Assembly: GCF_000226115.1 (NCBI RefSeq)
Contig: NC_016459.1
Span: 4,532,501 to 4,596,500, forward strand
Length of the DNA: 64,000 bases
Direction of reading: 5' to 3'
Origin: Thermothielavioides terrestris NRRL 8126
Lineage: Eukaryota; Ascomycota; Sordariomycetes; Sordariales; Chaetomiaceae
Position numbers and translations under genes: made by a program. Under the pieces are notes generated by a model, which was not told where the DNA came from, made no database searches, and saw only the letters and a list, made by a program, of their open reading frames with translations. Below, piece by piece: positions 45,939-55,643 of this stretch; position 1 is the stretch's first letter; every line of letters starts with the position of its first letter.

Positions 45939-47531
45939 CTACCGATATGCCCCCGTCTGACCTCCGCGTATTGTCCACGCACTCGATCGCAAGAAAGCCA
46001 ACGCCACAAGCAAATGCCCGGCAAACACAAACATGCCACTGACCTCCAAAGCAAGGTAGAACGTGCTCCGATACTTAAGCAATGCCGCGACACCCCCAAC
46101 CACCCCGAAAAGCCCCAAGAACAAGCCAGGTTGGCCGCCGGCAGCACGCGCTAGACTCTCCCGCAGGAGCGGCCAGATGCCGGCCTCCAGCGTGTAGGCC
46201 AGCTGCCACAGAGCGAGCGGCACCCTCGCCCAGTGCGCTCTGAGGATATTCCCCAGCGCCGTATACTCTGCCTCCCCGCCCGTCAGCAGCTTGTAAGGGG
46301 CCACGAGCCAGGCTGCGCAGTTCATCCCCCTGGCCAGAGCGCACTCGACGGAAGCCATCACCCAGACAAGATACATCGCCCTGATCACGTCCTCATACCT
46401 CTCCCTGCGACGCGACCCTGCTCCTCCCTCGCCCCAAGCCAGCCCGCCATTCCCCGGCCCGCCATTCCCCGTCCCCATCCCGCCACCACGACGAGCACTT
46501 GGAGCATCACCACCCGCCGTCAATCCCACCACCGCCCTCGCCAACCAACCCCCCACCACCTCCCACGCCCAGCCCATCACACACCAATCAACCGCCCTAA
46601 CTAACAAATCCATACTCTCACCCATACCCTCGCCCATACCCTCACCAGCCCCTTCCCAGCCCGCACCACGATAGACCCTTCCCCCGGGGCGGGGATAGGC
46701 TCCGGGGCGGGGGTAGTCCCCCGCCAGCGCCCTTACAATAAAAACCTCCGGACTCCCCGCCGCCAACCGCAACCCCTCCAGCGACGAAGACAACCCCCCT
46801 GTGCTGTCGCCGAGCAGCCACAACCGCTGGCTGAGAGAGCAGCAGCAGCAGGGTGCTAGACCAGGAAGAAGCACGCGGCGGACGTGGTTGAGCGTTGCGG
46901 CGGCGAGGGCATGGGCGAAGGCGAATGCTGTCGCTGGAACGGGCCGGCGGTCTTGTGCGGGGAGGGGGTGGAGGGGTGTTTGGCGGGTCGGCTGGCGGTG
47001 TGGGTTGGTGTTGGGCGGAGAGATGATTGATGAAGATGAGGATGGTTGCGGCGGAGGGGAGGAGGTGGTTGAGGCATGCGGAGGGCGGTTGTAGTCGTTG
47101 GCGGTGGAGGGCGAGGAGACTATGGGCGGATGGATGGGAATGCGGGCGAGGAGGAGGTGCAGGAAGGGGATCACCGGGAGCGGGGGACCGATCAGGGCTG
47201 GGGGGAGGAAGAAGATCCAAGAAGAGTTATGGTTGCTGGTGGCGGAGGGATTGTAGACGGCCTGGGCTGTGGCGGGGGCTGGTTGGGAAACCACGCGGTT
47301 GAGCATCCTGAAGAACGCTGCAGCTTTCCTCGGAAGCAACGAGATGCCGGAATCAGTCTGGGAGCCTGTCGCCGTGGCAGCATGTGACGTGACTGGCGCT
47401 GGCTTGTGGACATTGGCGCGGCGCTTAGCCAGCAGGGCACTGTCGTGCCTGGGGTCCCCGAGCGCAGGAGTTGACGGCGACCTGCCAGACCCAGCGGCGG
47501 GCTTCTCGTTTTGGAGCCGACGACGAGCCAT
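45939..47531 (-). CDS. Hypothetical multi-pass membrane protein (530 aa)
   Basis: The gene is a single open frame starting at ATG 47531 (MARRRLQNEKPAAG). The N-terminal 75 residues are basic and hydrophilic. A hydrophobic stretch SWIFFLPPALIGPPLPVIPF leads into a Pro/Ser-rich loop. Further hydrophobic segments include MDLLVRAVDWCVMGWAWEVVG, the YLVWVMASVECALARGMNCA region, GLFLGLFGVVGGVAALL and YLALEVSGMFVFAGHLLVAL near the C-terminus. The GEGMGEGMGES stretch reflects a small in-coding tandem repeat. The layout (basic head, several TMs, conserved-looking C-terminal 180 residues) suggests an organelle or endomembrane protein of unknown function. The low-complexity middle may hide an intron, so exact limits are uncertain. 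Confidence 0.55.
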   Translation of the reverse strand: MARRRLQNEKPAAGSGRSPSTPALGDPRHDSALLAKRRANVHKPAPVTSHAATATGSQTDSGISLLPRKAAAFFRMLNRVVSQPAPATAQAVYNPSATSNHNSSWIFFLPPALIGPPLPVIPFLHLLLARIPIHPPIVSSPSTANDYNRPPHASTTSSPPPQPSSSSSIISPPNTNPHRQPTRQTPLHPLPAQDRRPVPATAFAFAHALAAATLNHVRRVLLPGLAPCCCCSLSQRLWLLGDSTGGLSSSLEGLRLAAGSPEVFIVRALAGDYPRPGAYPRPGGRVYRGAGWEGAGEGMGEGMGESMDLLVRAVDWCVMGWAWEVVGGWLARAVVGLTAGGDAPSARRGGGMGTGNGGPGNGGLAWGEGGAGSRRRERYEDVIRAMYLVWVMASVECALARGMNCAAWLVAPYKLLTGGEAEYTALGNILRAHWARVPLALWQLAYTLEAGIWPLLRESLARAAGGQPGLFLGLFGVVGGVAALLKYRSTFYLALEVSGMFVFAGHLLVALAFLRSSAWTIRGGQTGAYR

Positions 47532-48394
47532 GTCTGTCGTTGTTTACCGGAGGCTCTGACTAGAACTTCCGGCCGTGTTCATGCCTCGCTTGAAGCCAAA
47601 GACGATCTGGGGCTGAGAGGGGAGATGGCCAGATATGTCTGCATCATGGGTCTGACAGGCTGGACGGCTGTCTGCAGCGCCAGCTTCTGATCGGACGGCT
47701 GATTTCAGTGGTCACCAACTATCGAAAGTCCAAGTAAAGGTTCGGGCTGGAGTAATGGGTGTGGCGTTTCGACGCATTCCTGGAGTCTCGAGTTTCATGC
47801 TCCTTCCGACCGGGAAGCCAGTTGTCCTTCCTGTGCGTGAGAAGCTTTCGGACACCTTCCAATCTTGCCCGCTGTCCCACAACCCTGCCGGCAGAAACGG
47901 AAGACGGACGTTTAAAGCGCCGTTTGGGTGAATATCCTCCCAATTCAGCCAGATTCAGCCGGAGAGTACAGCATTGGGGGGGCCTGGAAGGGGACCGCCG
48001 CCCCCAGGGTTGGGGTTCAACTTGAGGTTCCCCCCTGACCAGATCACCTTGAAGCCCCCGCACGTGAACCAAGGAACCCCTATGTCCCCCAGCGGTCTGT
48101 CAATGAGACAGACACACGCTCTTGTATTCGATATACGATCACGATCCAAGGCTCTCAAATGCGAAGCTATTACAAGCTCAACGAATCCAAGCCACCAAAA
48201 AAGCATGCCGCCGGCAGCGCCGAGGATGCGGCCAGTTTGGCCCACACCTGCACTCGAGAAAAAACCCTTCCCCCCTCTTTCTTGTCTGCAAAACAGCAAA
48301 ACCAGGGGTATGGCAACATCTCCTCTATAACACCCTGTAAGTGCTCAACCCGCCGTGCGAAGCCGCTCCCCGCCCCGTCTTGGGTTCCCCGTCT
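47532..48394. other. Intergenic, no gene recognised
   Basis: This 863-bp gap lies between two minus-strand genes: the promoter of the membrane protein gene on the left and the 3' region of the DUF1479 gene on the right. Short ORFs on both strands appear to be chance. Confidence 0.45.
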
Positions 48395-50962
48395 TCATGT
48401 CTTGCCCTCGACCTCTTTCCCCTTCCCCTTGTCCTGATCCTTCCCCTTGTCCTGATCCTTCTCCTTGTCCGCCTTCTTCCCGTCTGCTGTGCCCTCCCCG
48501 TCCGGTTTCCTTTCTACCCGGACCTTGCTCCGCTTGGTGCCACTCCCGTTCGGCTTCGCCATGTAGAAGTCATAGCGGTCCGGGAACAAGATGATATTCG
48601 CCAGGCGCGCCACCTCGGCCTCAGCCCTCGTCATGGAGTGCCCACCCGCACCCGGCGCAGCCGCCGCCGCTGCCGCAGTGGCTGTCCCTCCCGTAGAAGC
48701 GCCAGCCATCTCCACATCCCCATCCGCCGCCGCACTCCCCTGGCCGCTGCCGTCGCCGCCGGCCCCGTTCGCGGGCGCGGTCGCAGTCGTGGCCTCGTCC
48801 GGCGGCGTCGGCGCCACGTCGAACGGCGCGAGCCCCATGGCCTGCAGGCCGGCGGGCCCGCCGACCTCGGCGATGTCGGTCTCGGTCGGCCGGCTGACGT
48901 GGCTGGCCTCGCTGCCCAGCCCGCTGCCGGTCGAGTCGAAGTCTGGGCCCGGGTGCCCGCGCAGGAAGGTCTTGCGCTGGCGGGCCAGGTACAGCGCGTT
49001 GGTCTGCGTGAGCGGCGCGGCGGGCACGTAGACGAGGATGGAGACGGGCCGGCCAGGCGGCGGCGGCGCTTCCGCGCCAGATGATTCCGCGTCCGGGGGT
49101 GGCGGCGTCGGCGCGCGGCTGGCCATGAGGTTGGGGTTGTTGGAGGTGATATGGTATGCGAGGTCCGGGTGCCAAATAATGTAGTCGCCCGTCTGCAGCG
49201 TCGGGATAGTGACGAGGGTGCGGCGGAGGTGGAGGTGCGGGTGCCACAGCTCGGTCAGGCGCTGCGCGTGGCCGGGCACGGCGCCGTGGATGATGGTAGT
49301 TTGGTCTTTATCTAGCGCCCAGTTGGAGGCGTCCAGGAAGGCCTCCCATTCCGGGCCGCTGCGGCACTCGGGCGCCTTGGTCTTGGGGGAGAAGAAGGGG
49401 CGGAGGAGGAAGTAGGCGGTGGCGAGCTTCGGGCTGGGGAGCAGCCGGATCAGGCCCGGTTCGATGGTGCTCAGGGCGACGACGCCCTGGAACATCCGGA
49501 AGATGCTGCACGAGCCGTAGCCGTTGTAGAGGTCGGGCGTGGCGCTCACGCGGTACGTGGGATCCCACGGGTCGTACTTCTCCCACTCGCCCTTGAACAC
49601 AGCGTCGTAGGTGCCGCCGCGGCCGTACCCGTCGGGCTCCCAGCGCTCGAGGCTGCCATTGTCCACCTGCGCGATGACGGTCGAGGAGGTGAAGTCACCA
49701 ATCAGCTCCGCGGCGGCCTTCTGAGCCTCCGAGTCGTCATCGACTTCGGCGTCGGGCGAACCGTCGTCCTCCTTGGCCTTGTTGGCCGCGGCGGTGTCGG
49801 GACCCACACCGCCAATGTTGGCGCCGTGGATGCGCAGCCGATCGCCGTACGCAATCGGGAAGCGGATGGCCATGCGGTCGTCGGCGTTGTTGTCCCACAG
49901 CGACATGGCGAACCGCTGCGCCTCCAGGACGCGCGGATGCGCTCGCGTGCGCACCTGCGCGGGGGTCCAGAAAAAGTCGAAACATGTCGGATCTTGCGGC
50001 GGCGGCGGCTTGAAGTCGGTCTGCTTCTCCAGGTACTTGACCGTCTCGTCAATGGCGACCTGCGCGTCGGCGCGGGGCACGACCCCACGTATTAGCCCCA
50101 AACCGTAGCGCTTGAGGTCGCGTGCGAAGGCGGCCTTGGCGTCCGGCTTGTGAATGTCGGCAAAGTCGATGCTTGGCGTCAGGGTGGAGCCGTGCGAGGC
50201 AATGTCGTCGACGTCGTCGCGCAGGGCCTCGAGCAGGCGGGCCCACGAGGCCTCGAGCTCGGCCTCGCGTCCGGCGACGAGGCTGCGCTTGATGTTGGCA
50301 AAGCGCGACGGCAGCGGGACCGGCTCCTTGCCGTAAAACGAGAGGACGGGGGGTTCCATGGCGGCACTCGTGCTGTCGCTGCTGTCGGAGGCGGAGGCGG
50401 CCGGCTTGGCGTTGCCCGAGAAATCGTGGGAAGGGGAAAACGAAACGGAGGCGGAGGCGGAGGCCGCATTGGTTTGGGCGGCGCTCGCCGCACTTAAAGC
50501 GCGGTGTTTAAGCTTGGAGATCCTGCGGGGTCGCGGGTGTGGGTGCAGGTGCGGGTGCGAGGGCGCCAGGGCGGCGCTGGGAGCTCCGTTGGCAACCGCG
50601 TTAATTGCCTGTGCGGAGGACCTAGACCGCGACTGGCTGGTGGGCTGCTGGGCGCCCTGCTGATTCGGGAGGTGGTGGCACGCGGTGCGCCGGCGCCCGC
50701 ATTGGCTGCACCGCGCCCGGGTCTCGGCACCCCTGTCATTAGAACCATGAGCGCTATGGTTGCTGCTGCCAACCGTCGCCAAGAGACTGGCGCTGACAAT
50801 CGGGGTGGCCGCCGCCGCCGCTGCTGTGCTCGCCGTCGAAGTGCCGCCCATCACCACATCCTCTTCCGGGGCTGCTGCTGCTGCTGCCGCTGACGCTGAT
50901 GACGCCCTCGTCGTCGCCGGGACCGACACGGCGGCGGCGGTGCCGCTTGCTGATCCTGTCAT
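48395..50962 (-). CDS. DUF1479-domain protein, probable Fe(II)/2-oxoglutarate oxygenase-like (855 aa)
   Basis: The gene is a single exon with start ATG 50962 (MTGSASGTAAAVS). Residues 1-210 are low-complexity Ala/Ser/His-rich sequence. Residues about 219-617 match the fungal DUF1479 (PF07350) pattern: FANIKRSLVAGREAELEASW, then KRYGLGLIRGVVPRADAQ, FDFFWTPAQVRTRAHPRV, GDRLRIHGANIGGVGPD, SIFRMFQGVVALSTIEPG and IHGAVPGHAQRLTELWHPHL. GDYIIWHPDLAYHI has the His-x-Asp style residues of the double-stranded beta-helix oxygenases. The C-terminal 240 residues are again low-complexity and end in a short tandem repeat (DQDKGK). The domain's substrate is unknown. The long disordered flanks are unusual in that most relatives are about 450 residues. 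Confidence 0.85.
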   Translation of the reverse strand: MTGSASGTAAAVSVPATTRASSASAAAAAAAPEEDVVMGGTSTASTAAAAAATPIVSASLLATVGSSNHSAHGSNDRGAETRARCSQCGRRRTACHHLPNQQGAQQPTSQSRSRSSAQAINAVANGAPSAALAPSHPHLHPHPRPRRISKLKHRALSAASAAQTNAASASASVSFSPSHDFSGNAKPAASASDSSDSTSAAMEPPVLSFYGKEPVPLPSRFANIKRSLVAGREAELEASWARLLEALRDDVDDIASHGSTLTPSIDFADIHKPDAKAAFARDLKRYGLGLIRGVVPRADAQVAIDETVKYLEKQTDFKPPPPQDPTCFDFFWTPAQVRTRAHPRVLEAQRFAMSLWDNNADDRMAIRFPIAYGDRLRIHGANIGGVGPDTAAANKAKEDDGSPDAEVDDDSEAQKAAAELIGDFTSSTVIAQVDNGSLERWEPDGYGRGGTYDAVFKGEWEKYDPWDPTYRVSATPDLYNGYGSCSIFRMFQGVVALSTIEPGLIRLLPSPKLATAYFLLRPFFSPKTKAPECRSGPEWEAFLDASNWALDKDQTTIIHGAVPGHAQRLTELWHPHLHLRRTLVTIPTLQTGDYIIWHPDLAYHITSNNPNLMASRAPTPPPPDAESSGAEAPPPPGRPVSILVYVPAAPLTQTNALYLARQRKTFLRGHPGPDFDSTGSGLGSEASHVSRPTETDIAEVGGPAGLQAMGLAPFDVAPTPPDEATTATAPANGAGGDGSGQGSAAADGDVEMAGASTGGTATAAAAAAAPGAGGHSMTRAEAEVARLANIILFPDRYDFYMAKPNGSGTKRSKVRVERKPDGEGTADGKKADKEKDQDKGKDQDKGKGKEVEGKT

Positions 50963-53900
50963 CGTGTCCCTGCAGTGAACATCGAGTCCTCGGCGGGCGT
51001 GCGTGGTCGTACCGCATCGGGGTTGTGGTGGGCGGCGCCTTGTTGTCCGGAAGGGGTGCCCGTTGCTGCTCTGTTACAGGCTGACCGGCGCTTCTGGGGC
51101 AAAACCTCGGGCAAATCCTCAAGCGGGTTCCCCCTTTTCAGTCCTGTCGACTTCCTCCCAGGGCTCGACACACCGACACCTTGTTTTGCCTTTTGCCTCC
51201 GCTTCAGGTCGTCGTCCTCTTGGATCGGGAAGGGATGGGCATGCGCCCTTGATAACGTGAGGGTGGCGGTCCCAATGAATCCCAAACGGACTCAGCAGGC
51301 GTCCAAATATCAGATGGGAGCGCAGAAGCCCGGTCGCTAGCCCAGGCCTCTGGGTGCCGGGCCAGCCAGGGCTGCGGAACGGCGAAGGGCATCAATATAA
51401 AGGGTGCCCCCCAGTTATCCCTCTCTTTTAGGCAGAATGCGAGACACCTGCTCGCCTTGCACCGGAACGGCGAAGCCTTCTCGCCAAACGATGCCCGCAG
51501 TTTTCCCGAGGCGCAGAGGGGGCCCCCAGGCGAGGAGCCGCCTGCCCAGCAGGCGGGTGCTCGGTACATCAGTCTCCGTGCGCGGCAGACCCAGCCGTTG
51601 GCAGCTGCGGCGGGGCAGGCCTCGCGCTCCAGCAGCGGCATGCTCCGCGGCCTAAGTTACTGCGGTGTATAATTGTGTATTCCGTACAGTACGCGGGTGG
51701 TGCTGGGAACGGAACGCGGGTTGAGGGGGACGGGCCCCAAGCCGCGGCGCCGCACAGGGCCGCTGGACCGTGTGTGGCTCGAGAAGCAAATTGATTGCCT
51801 GCGATCTGCCATCTGGACCATGCGCTGCCACGACTTGGCATCAGCTCTGTTGCGGGAAGCGTGGGGAGCATGGAGGATCCAGAAGCATTGCCAAGAGGCG
51901 AATGAACGACCGGGGTTCGCTGAGCACGTCGCCCACGCCGCCTCGATGCTGTGTTCATGCGCCGGGAATCTCGGTAATCATCATGTAACCTAACCAACGC
52001 TCCATGATACTTTTGTGCTGTGTGTGGAGTTAAGTGTAAGTGTCGTATACACCAGTTTACGGATCCGCACTGTGTCAGTATCCGGATTGTGGTGGCATAC
52101 TGCGTAAGACAGCGGTGGATGGCACTGGGAGAGCACTGCACTTGTCCCATGTTGGCGGAGAATGCGGCTAGCCTCTGGGCTGTCAAATGGTCAGCCGGGG
52201 TCGCTGGAGCTCTCCAGGGAAGGCGCATCCGGCGCAATTTGTGATTCTGGGCCATGCAAGAAACTTTGAACCGCCGCAATTGGTCCCAGCCGGCCGCGGT
52301 GGGGACCTTGTCGGAACCGCAGCTCCGAATCTCCTGGAAGAGGTGGCCCCTACCAGCCGCGTTGCGGCCCGCGATTCCAAGGCTCGGCGGGCTCCCGAGA
52401 GCGCCATGCCACTGGCCCGCCCGCTTGCAAAGCGCCGTGATTCGCCGGCCGCTTTAGCGTCGTTCCCGGGGAAGGCACAAATCGGCCTGTTCCGGCGGGA
52501 AGGCGGCGCTCATCCCATCTTCCTCGTGCACATTATCATCTCGTTTCGGAGAAATACTGCACAGTCATGGCAACAGCCTGATATTGTGTGTGCTGGGCGG
52601 CTGGGCGTGCTTATCTACCCGTTCTTCCCACGATCGCAGGAGCTGGGCCGGGCCGTTGTCGTTCGGCCTTTGAAGTAGGCGAAAGGTATCTCTTCCTCTT
52701 CCTCTTCCTTCTCCTCAAATTGGCCCTGTTTCGCGAGAAGCGCAGTCATCCGGTCCTTCCCCAGGGTCCTGCGTCTACCCCAGCCTTGGCACCAACAAGA
52801 TTCGTGTTGGAACTCTTCCCCCCTCCTCCCCACCCACGATCCCCTGGACCGCTCCTTCCACCGCCTTGGTCAGCAACCTGGGCATGAACACGGCACATTT
52901 CCGAAGTTTACCCATTCCCCCTGCTCGGTTCCGGGACAGCAGCCGCGATGGCGGCCAGACATCACATGCCCCTGCTGGAAGTGGAAAGAATGCCTCGCTG
53001 GGGGGCGCCGGGACCGAGATCTGAGTCCGCGGAGCGGCGAAACCCGGATTGAAGGCGTTTGCTGCAGACCCGCGCCGCAGCGTCACGACGGTCGACCCAG
53101 GCGTTCGGAGAGGCGTCCAGACATCCTCCGGGTCTGTACACTGCCCAGTTCACTCTCAGCTTCCATTCCTGTTCCCTGGGGGTTCCAGGTGGTTGTCTTC
53201 TATGCGCCCTTTAACTGGTTTTCCCCCCTTCCCTCCCACCCCTTGATTGACCGCCATTGAAGCACACGCGGCCGCCGGCCAATTCGGTAACTTAAGCTTC
53301 ATGGACCTTATTAACATGCCAAGTTCTGCCTCCTGGGATGTCCGAGACACCTCCCAGTCCTGGACCATTCCATTCTCCCCCCGGAGCACCGACTATTCCC
53401 AAAACCGCCCCTAGATTCTCGGAGCGCCTCCTGCCACGGAACAGTCCATTTGGGACTCGGCCCCGCGCTGAGTCGTCGCCTGGCCTGTGGAGCGCCTCGT
53501 CGCCAAGTATCAGGCTAGGCTCGAGATGGGAGGTCAGTAATCAGCACAGATACACTGCTCCCCTTTGAGGGCGGCGTCGGGGCATACCGCCCGTTGCCAG
53601 CCAACGCTCCGTGAGTAAATTGAGTATGCCACGACTGGCTAGTCGGACGCACTCCCTGGCACCCCGCGGTGCCGGGTGTTGCGTGCTCGACGTACGCGGG
53701 TATCGTGTGGGACGCCGGTGACATCAACCGCGAGCCTGTTCGTGCTTCTGGGCGGACAGGCTAAGAATCGCCGTGGATGTGACCCGAAGCTGGTCCAGGG
53801 TCCAACACCGGCTTGAAAGCTCGCTCGGTTGCATAGACTTTAGCTACCTAACCTAGGTGGTCAGCTTGCGTAGTGTAGGCCCTGTCGGGTGCCATTGTCC

Positions 53901-55643
53901 ATCGTGCCGTTGCAGCAGCTGCCCAGTCACCCTCAGCGCGTGGTAACATGCGCATGACGCAGTAGCCCCAGGTCAAAACGTTCTTAGCCCTTCGCCTTGT
54001 CGTCTGGGCGCAACGCCGTCACTATCTGTCCTCCTCCCCCCACGACAAGGAAAGGTCACGCCTCCGGTCACACACCCAGATCTGGACTAGGCAGCCCAGT
54101 TAGATCCTACCTTCTCCCTTTCAGGGTATTTAAGTTAGCGACCGCATGGATAGGGACACCTCGAACTGTGCGTAATCAATCATCTGTGCGTCAGCCCCCC
54201 CGCAACGTAACCCGGTGCAGCCACGGGGGTTCTGGTGGTAGGCTCCGCGACGTCCCGGTTCGTGGGTTCTCGCTTGCGTGCTCGACCGGGTTGCCATGGT
54301 TTCGTGTCCGCCTCCGCCTCGCGTTGCCGATATTGATTGCCGGTTCGGTCGTTGCCCAGCGAGACGCCGTCTCGTCGCCCTCGTGCGGTGTGCGTGTGTC
54401 ATGCTGCGTCTGGGTGCGGTGCCATGAGGGTTGCACCTGCAGCCAAAAATAGAATGCTGCGGTGCCTGGTATGTGGATTCGAATGCCCTGCCGGTTCCGG
54501 CCGTCGCGGGGACGGTTGCATGACTTGGGCATGGTGTGTTGTGGTGATAGTATCATATCTGTGACGGGCGGCGGAGTAGCAATCTTATTCTTATCTCTCG
54601 ACCGTACCGTCACGCAGCTGGCTGTTCTGGGAGCAGATAGGGCTCTCAAGAACGTCCAATGCCACCGATGACACCGCTCGTTCGACGATGCTTGACAGGT
54701 GAGGTTCAGGCCGCCGCCGAGGGCAGGCACCCGTGTACCTCTGTGGGATGAGAGGAGCGAATGATGTCCCATATGCTAATCAAGTGCTTCTTGTCCTGCG
54801 TCCGCAGTGTGCAGTGCGTCACACACCTACCGAGAATATTCGAGTCCCTGGTTGTAAGTAGGGTTGCTCAAATCTTTCTGGTTGATACTAATCCATCCAC
54901 AGCGGACATCGACAGTCATATCCCCATTCGGCAGGTGAAAAACCACGACTGGTGTCTCGATTGAGCCGAACGTCCGATGTGAAGAAAACAGTGCTCAACT
55001 AGAGGCGTGCCATGTAGAGTACAAGATACGCTGCTGGCAATGTCGGGCCGGCCAGACAAGAGTCCCTACGTCCTAGACTGTTAACGGATCTTCTGAACAT
55101 CAAGGTAGTTGCCAGTTGCATGAGGATAGGTGAGCATCTTAATATCGAACCAGGCCAGGTGATGGATGCCCTAAGCTTATCTAGGTAAAATACCTGTTGT
55201 GCTGCGAACTACAAGAAATCCACCTCAGATTACCCTACCTCTGAAATCGTCGGGTACAACGAGACAAGATCGACCTAATGTCGAGAAGGGAAAAAGAACA
55301 CGGATCGCTGGAGCCTGATCACAAAGTTTATCTGTCTGTTGCGCTGCGAACTACAACAAATCCACCTCGGAACACCTCAACTCAGAAATCGTAGGGTACA
55401 ACAAGACAAGATCGGCCTGATGTCGAAAGAGGGAAAGAGAGCACGGATAGCCGGAGCCTAATCACCGGAGAACACGAATCCAGCTGCCGCGGAAAACGGT
55501 GCTTCGCTGGGCACGAAGATACTGGTCTCGCGAGCAGCTCGGCGCTTCCTCTCCACGCCTCAAGTGCTACAGACAGCTACAAACTCGCAATCAAGACATC
55601 TATTTCACCCCCCACCCCCACTGGGATACAGCTAAATCAACAT
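50963..55643. other. 4.7-kb gene-poor region
   Basis: I find no convincing gene on either strand. Many frames of 60-240 codons exist, but they overlap each other, have Arg/Pro/Gly-biased composition and lack domains. The largest are 51569-52279 minus, 52187-52678 plus and 54191-54772 minus. The left end should contain the promoter and leader of the DUF1479 gene. CT-rich tracts (near 52690) and a direct repeat (55.19-55.47 kb) are present. RNA genes were not recognised. RIP is not obvious. Confidence 0.45.
55194..55465 (+). repeat. Imperfect tandem direct repeat, two units of about 130 bp
   Basis: Unit 1 (about 55194-55322) and unit 2 (about 55336-55465) share CTGTTGYGCTGCGAACTACA, AATCCACCTC, GAAATCGT.GGGTACAAC, GACAAGATCG.CCT.ATGTCGA and GAGCCTRATCAC in the same order and spacing, offset by 142 bp. 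Differences are scattered, with several C/T and G/A transitions that could reflect mild RIP. No coding frame is shared. The origin is unknown. Confidence 0.75.

Noticed and set aside
51569..52279. Minus-strand 236-codon open frame in the gene-poor interval
   Set aside because: It shows no recognisable domain or regular hydrophobic pattern and overlaps open frames on the other strand. It could be reconsidered with transcript data.
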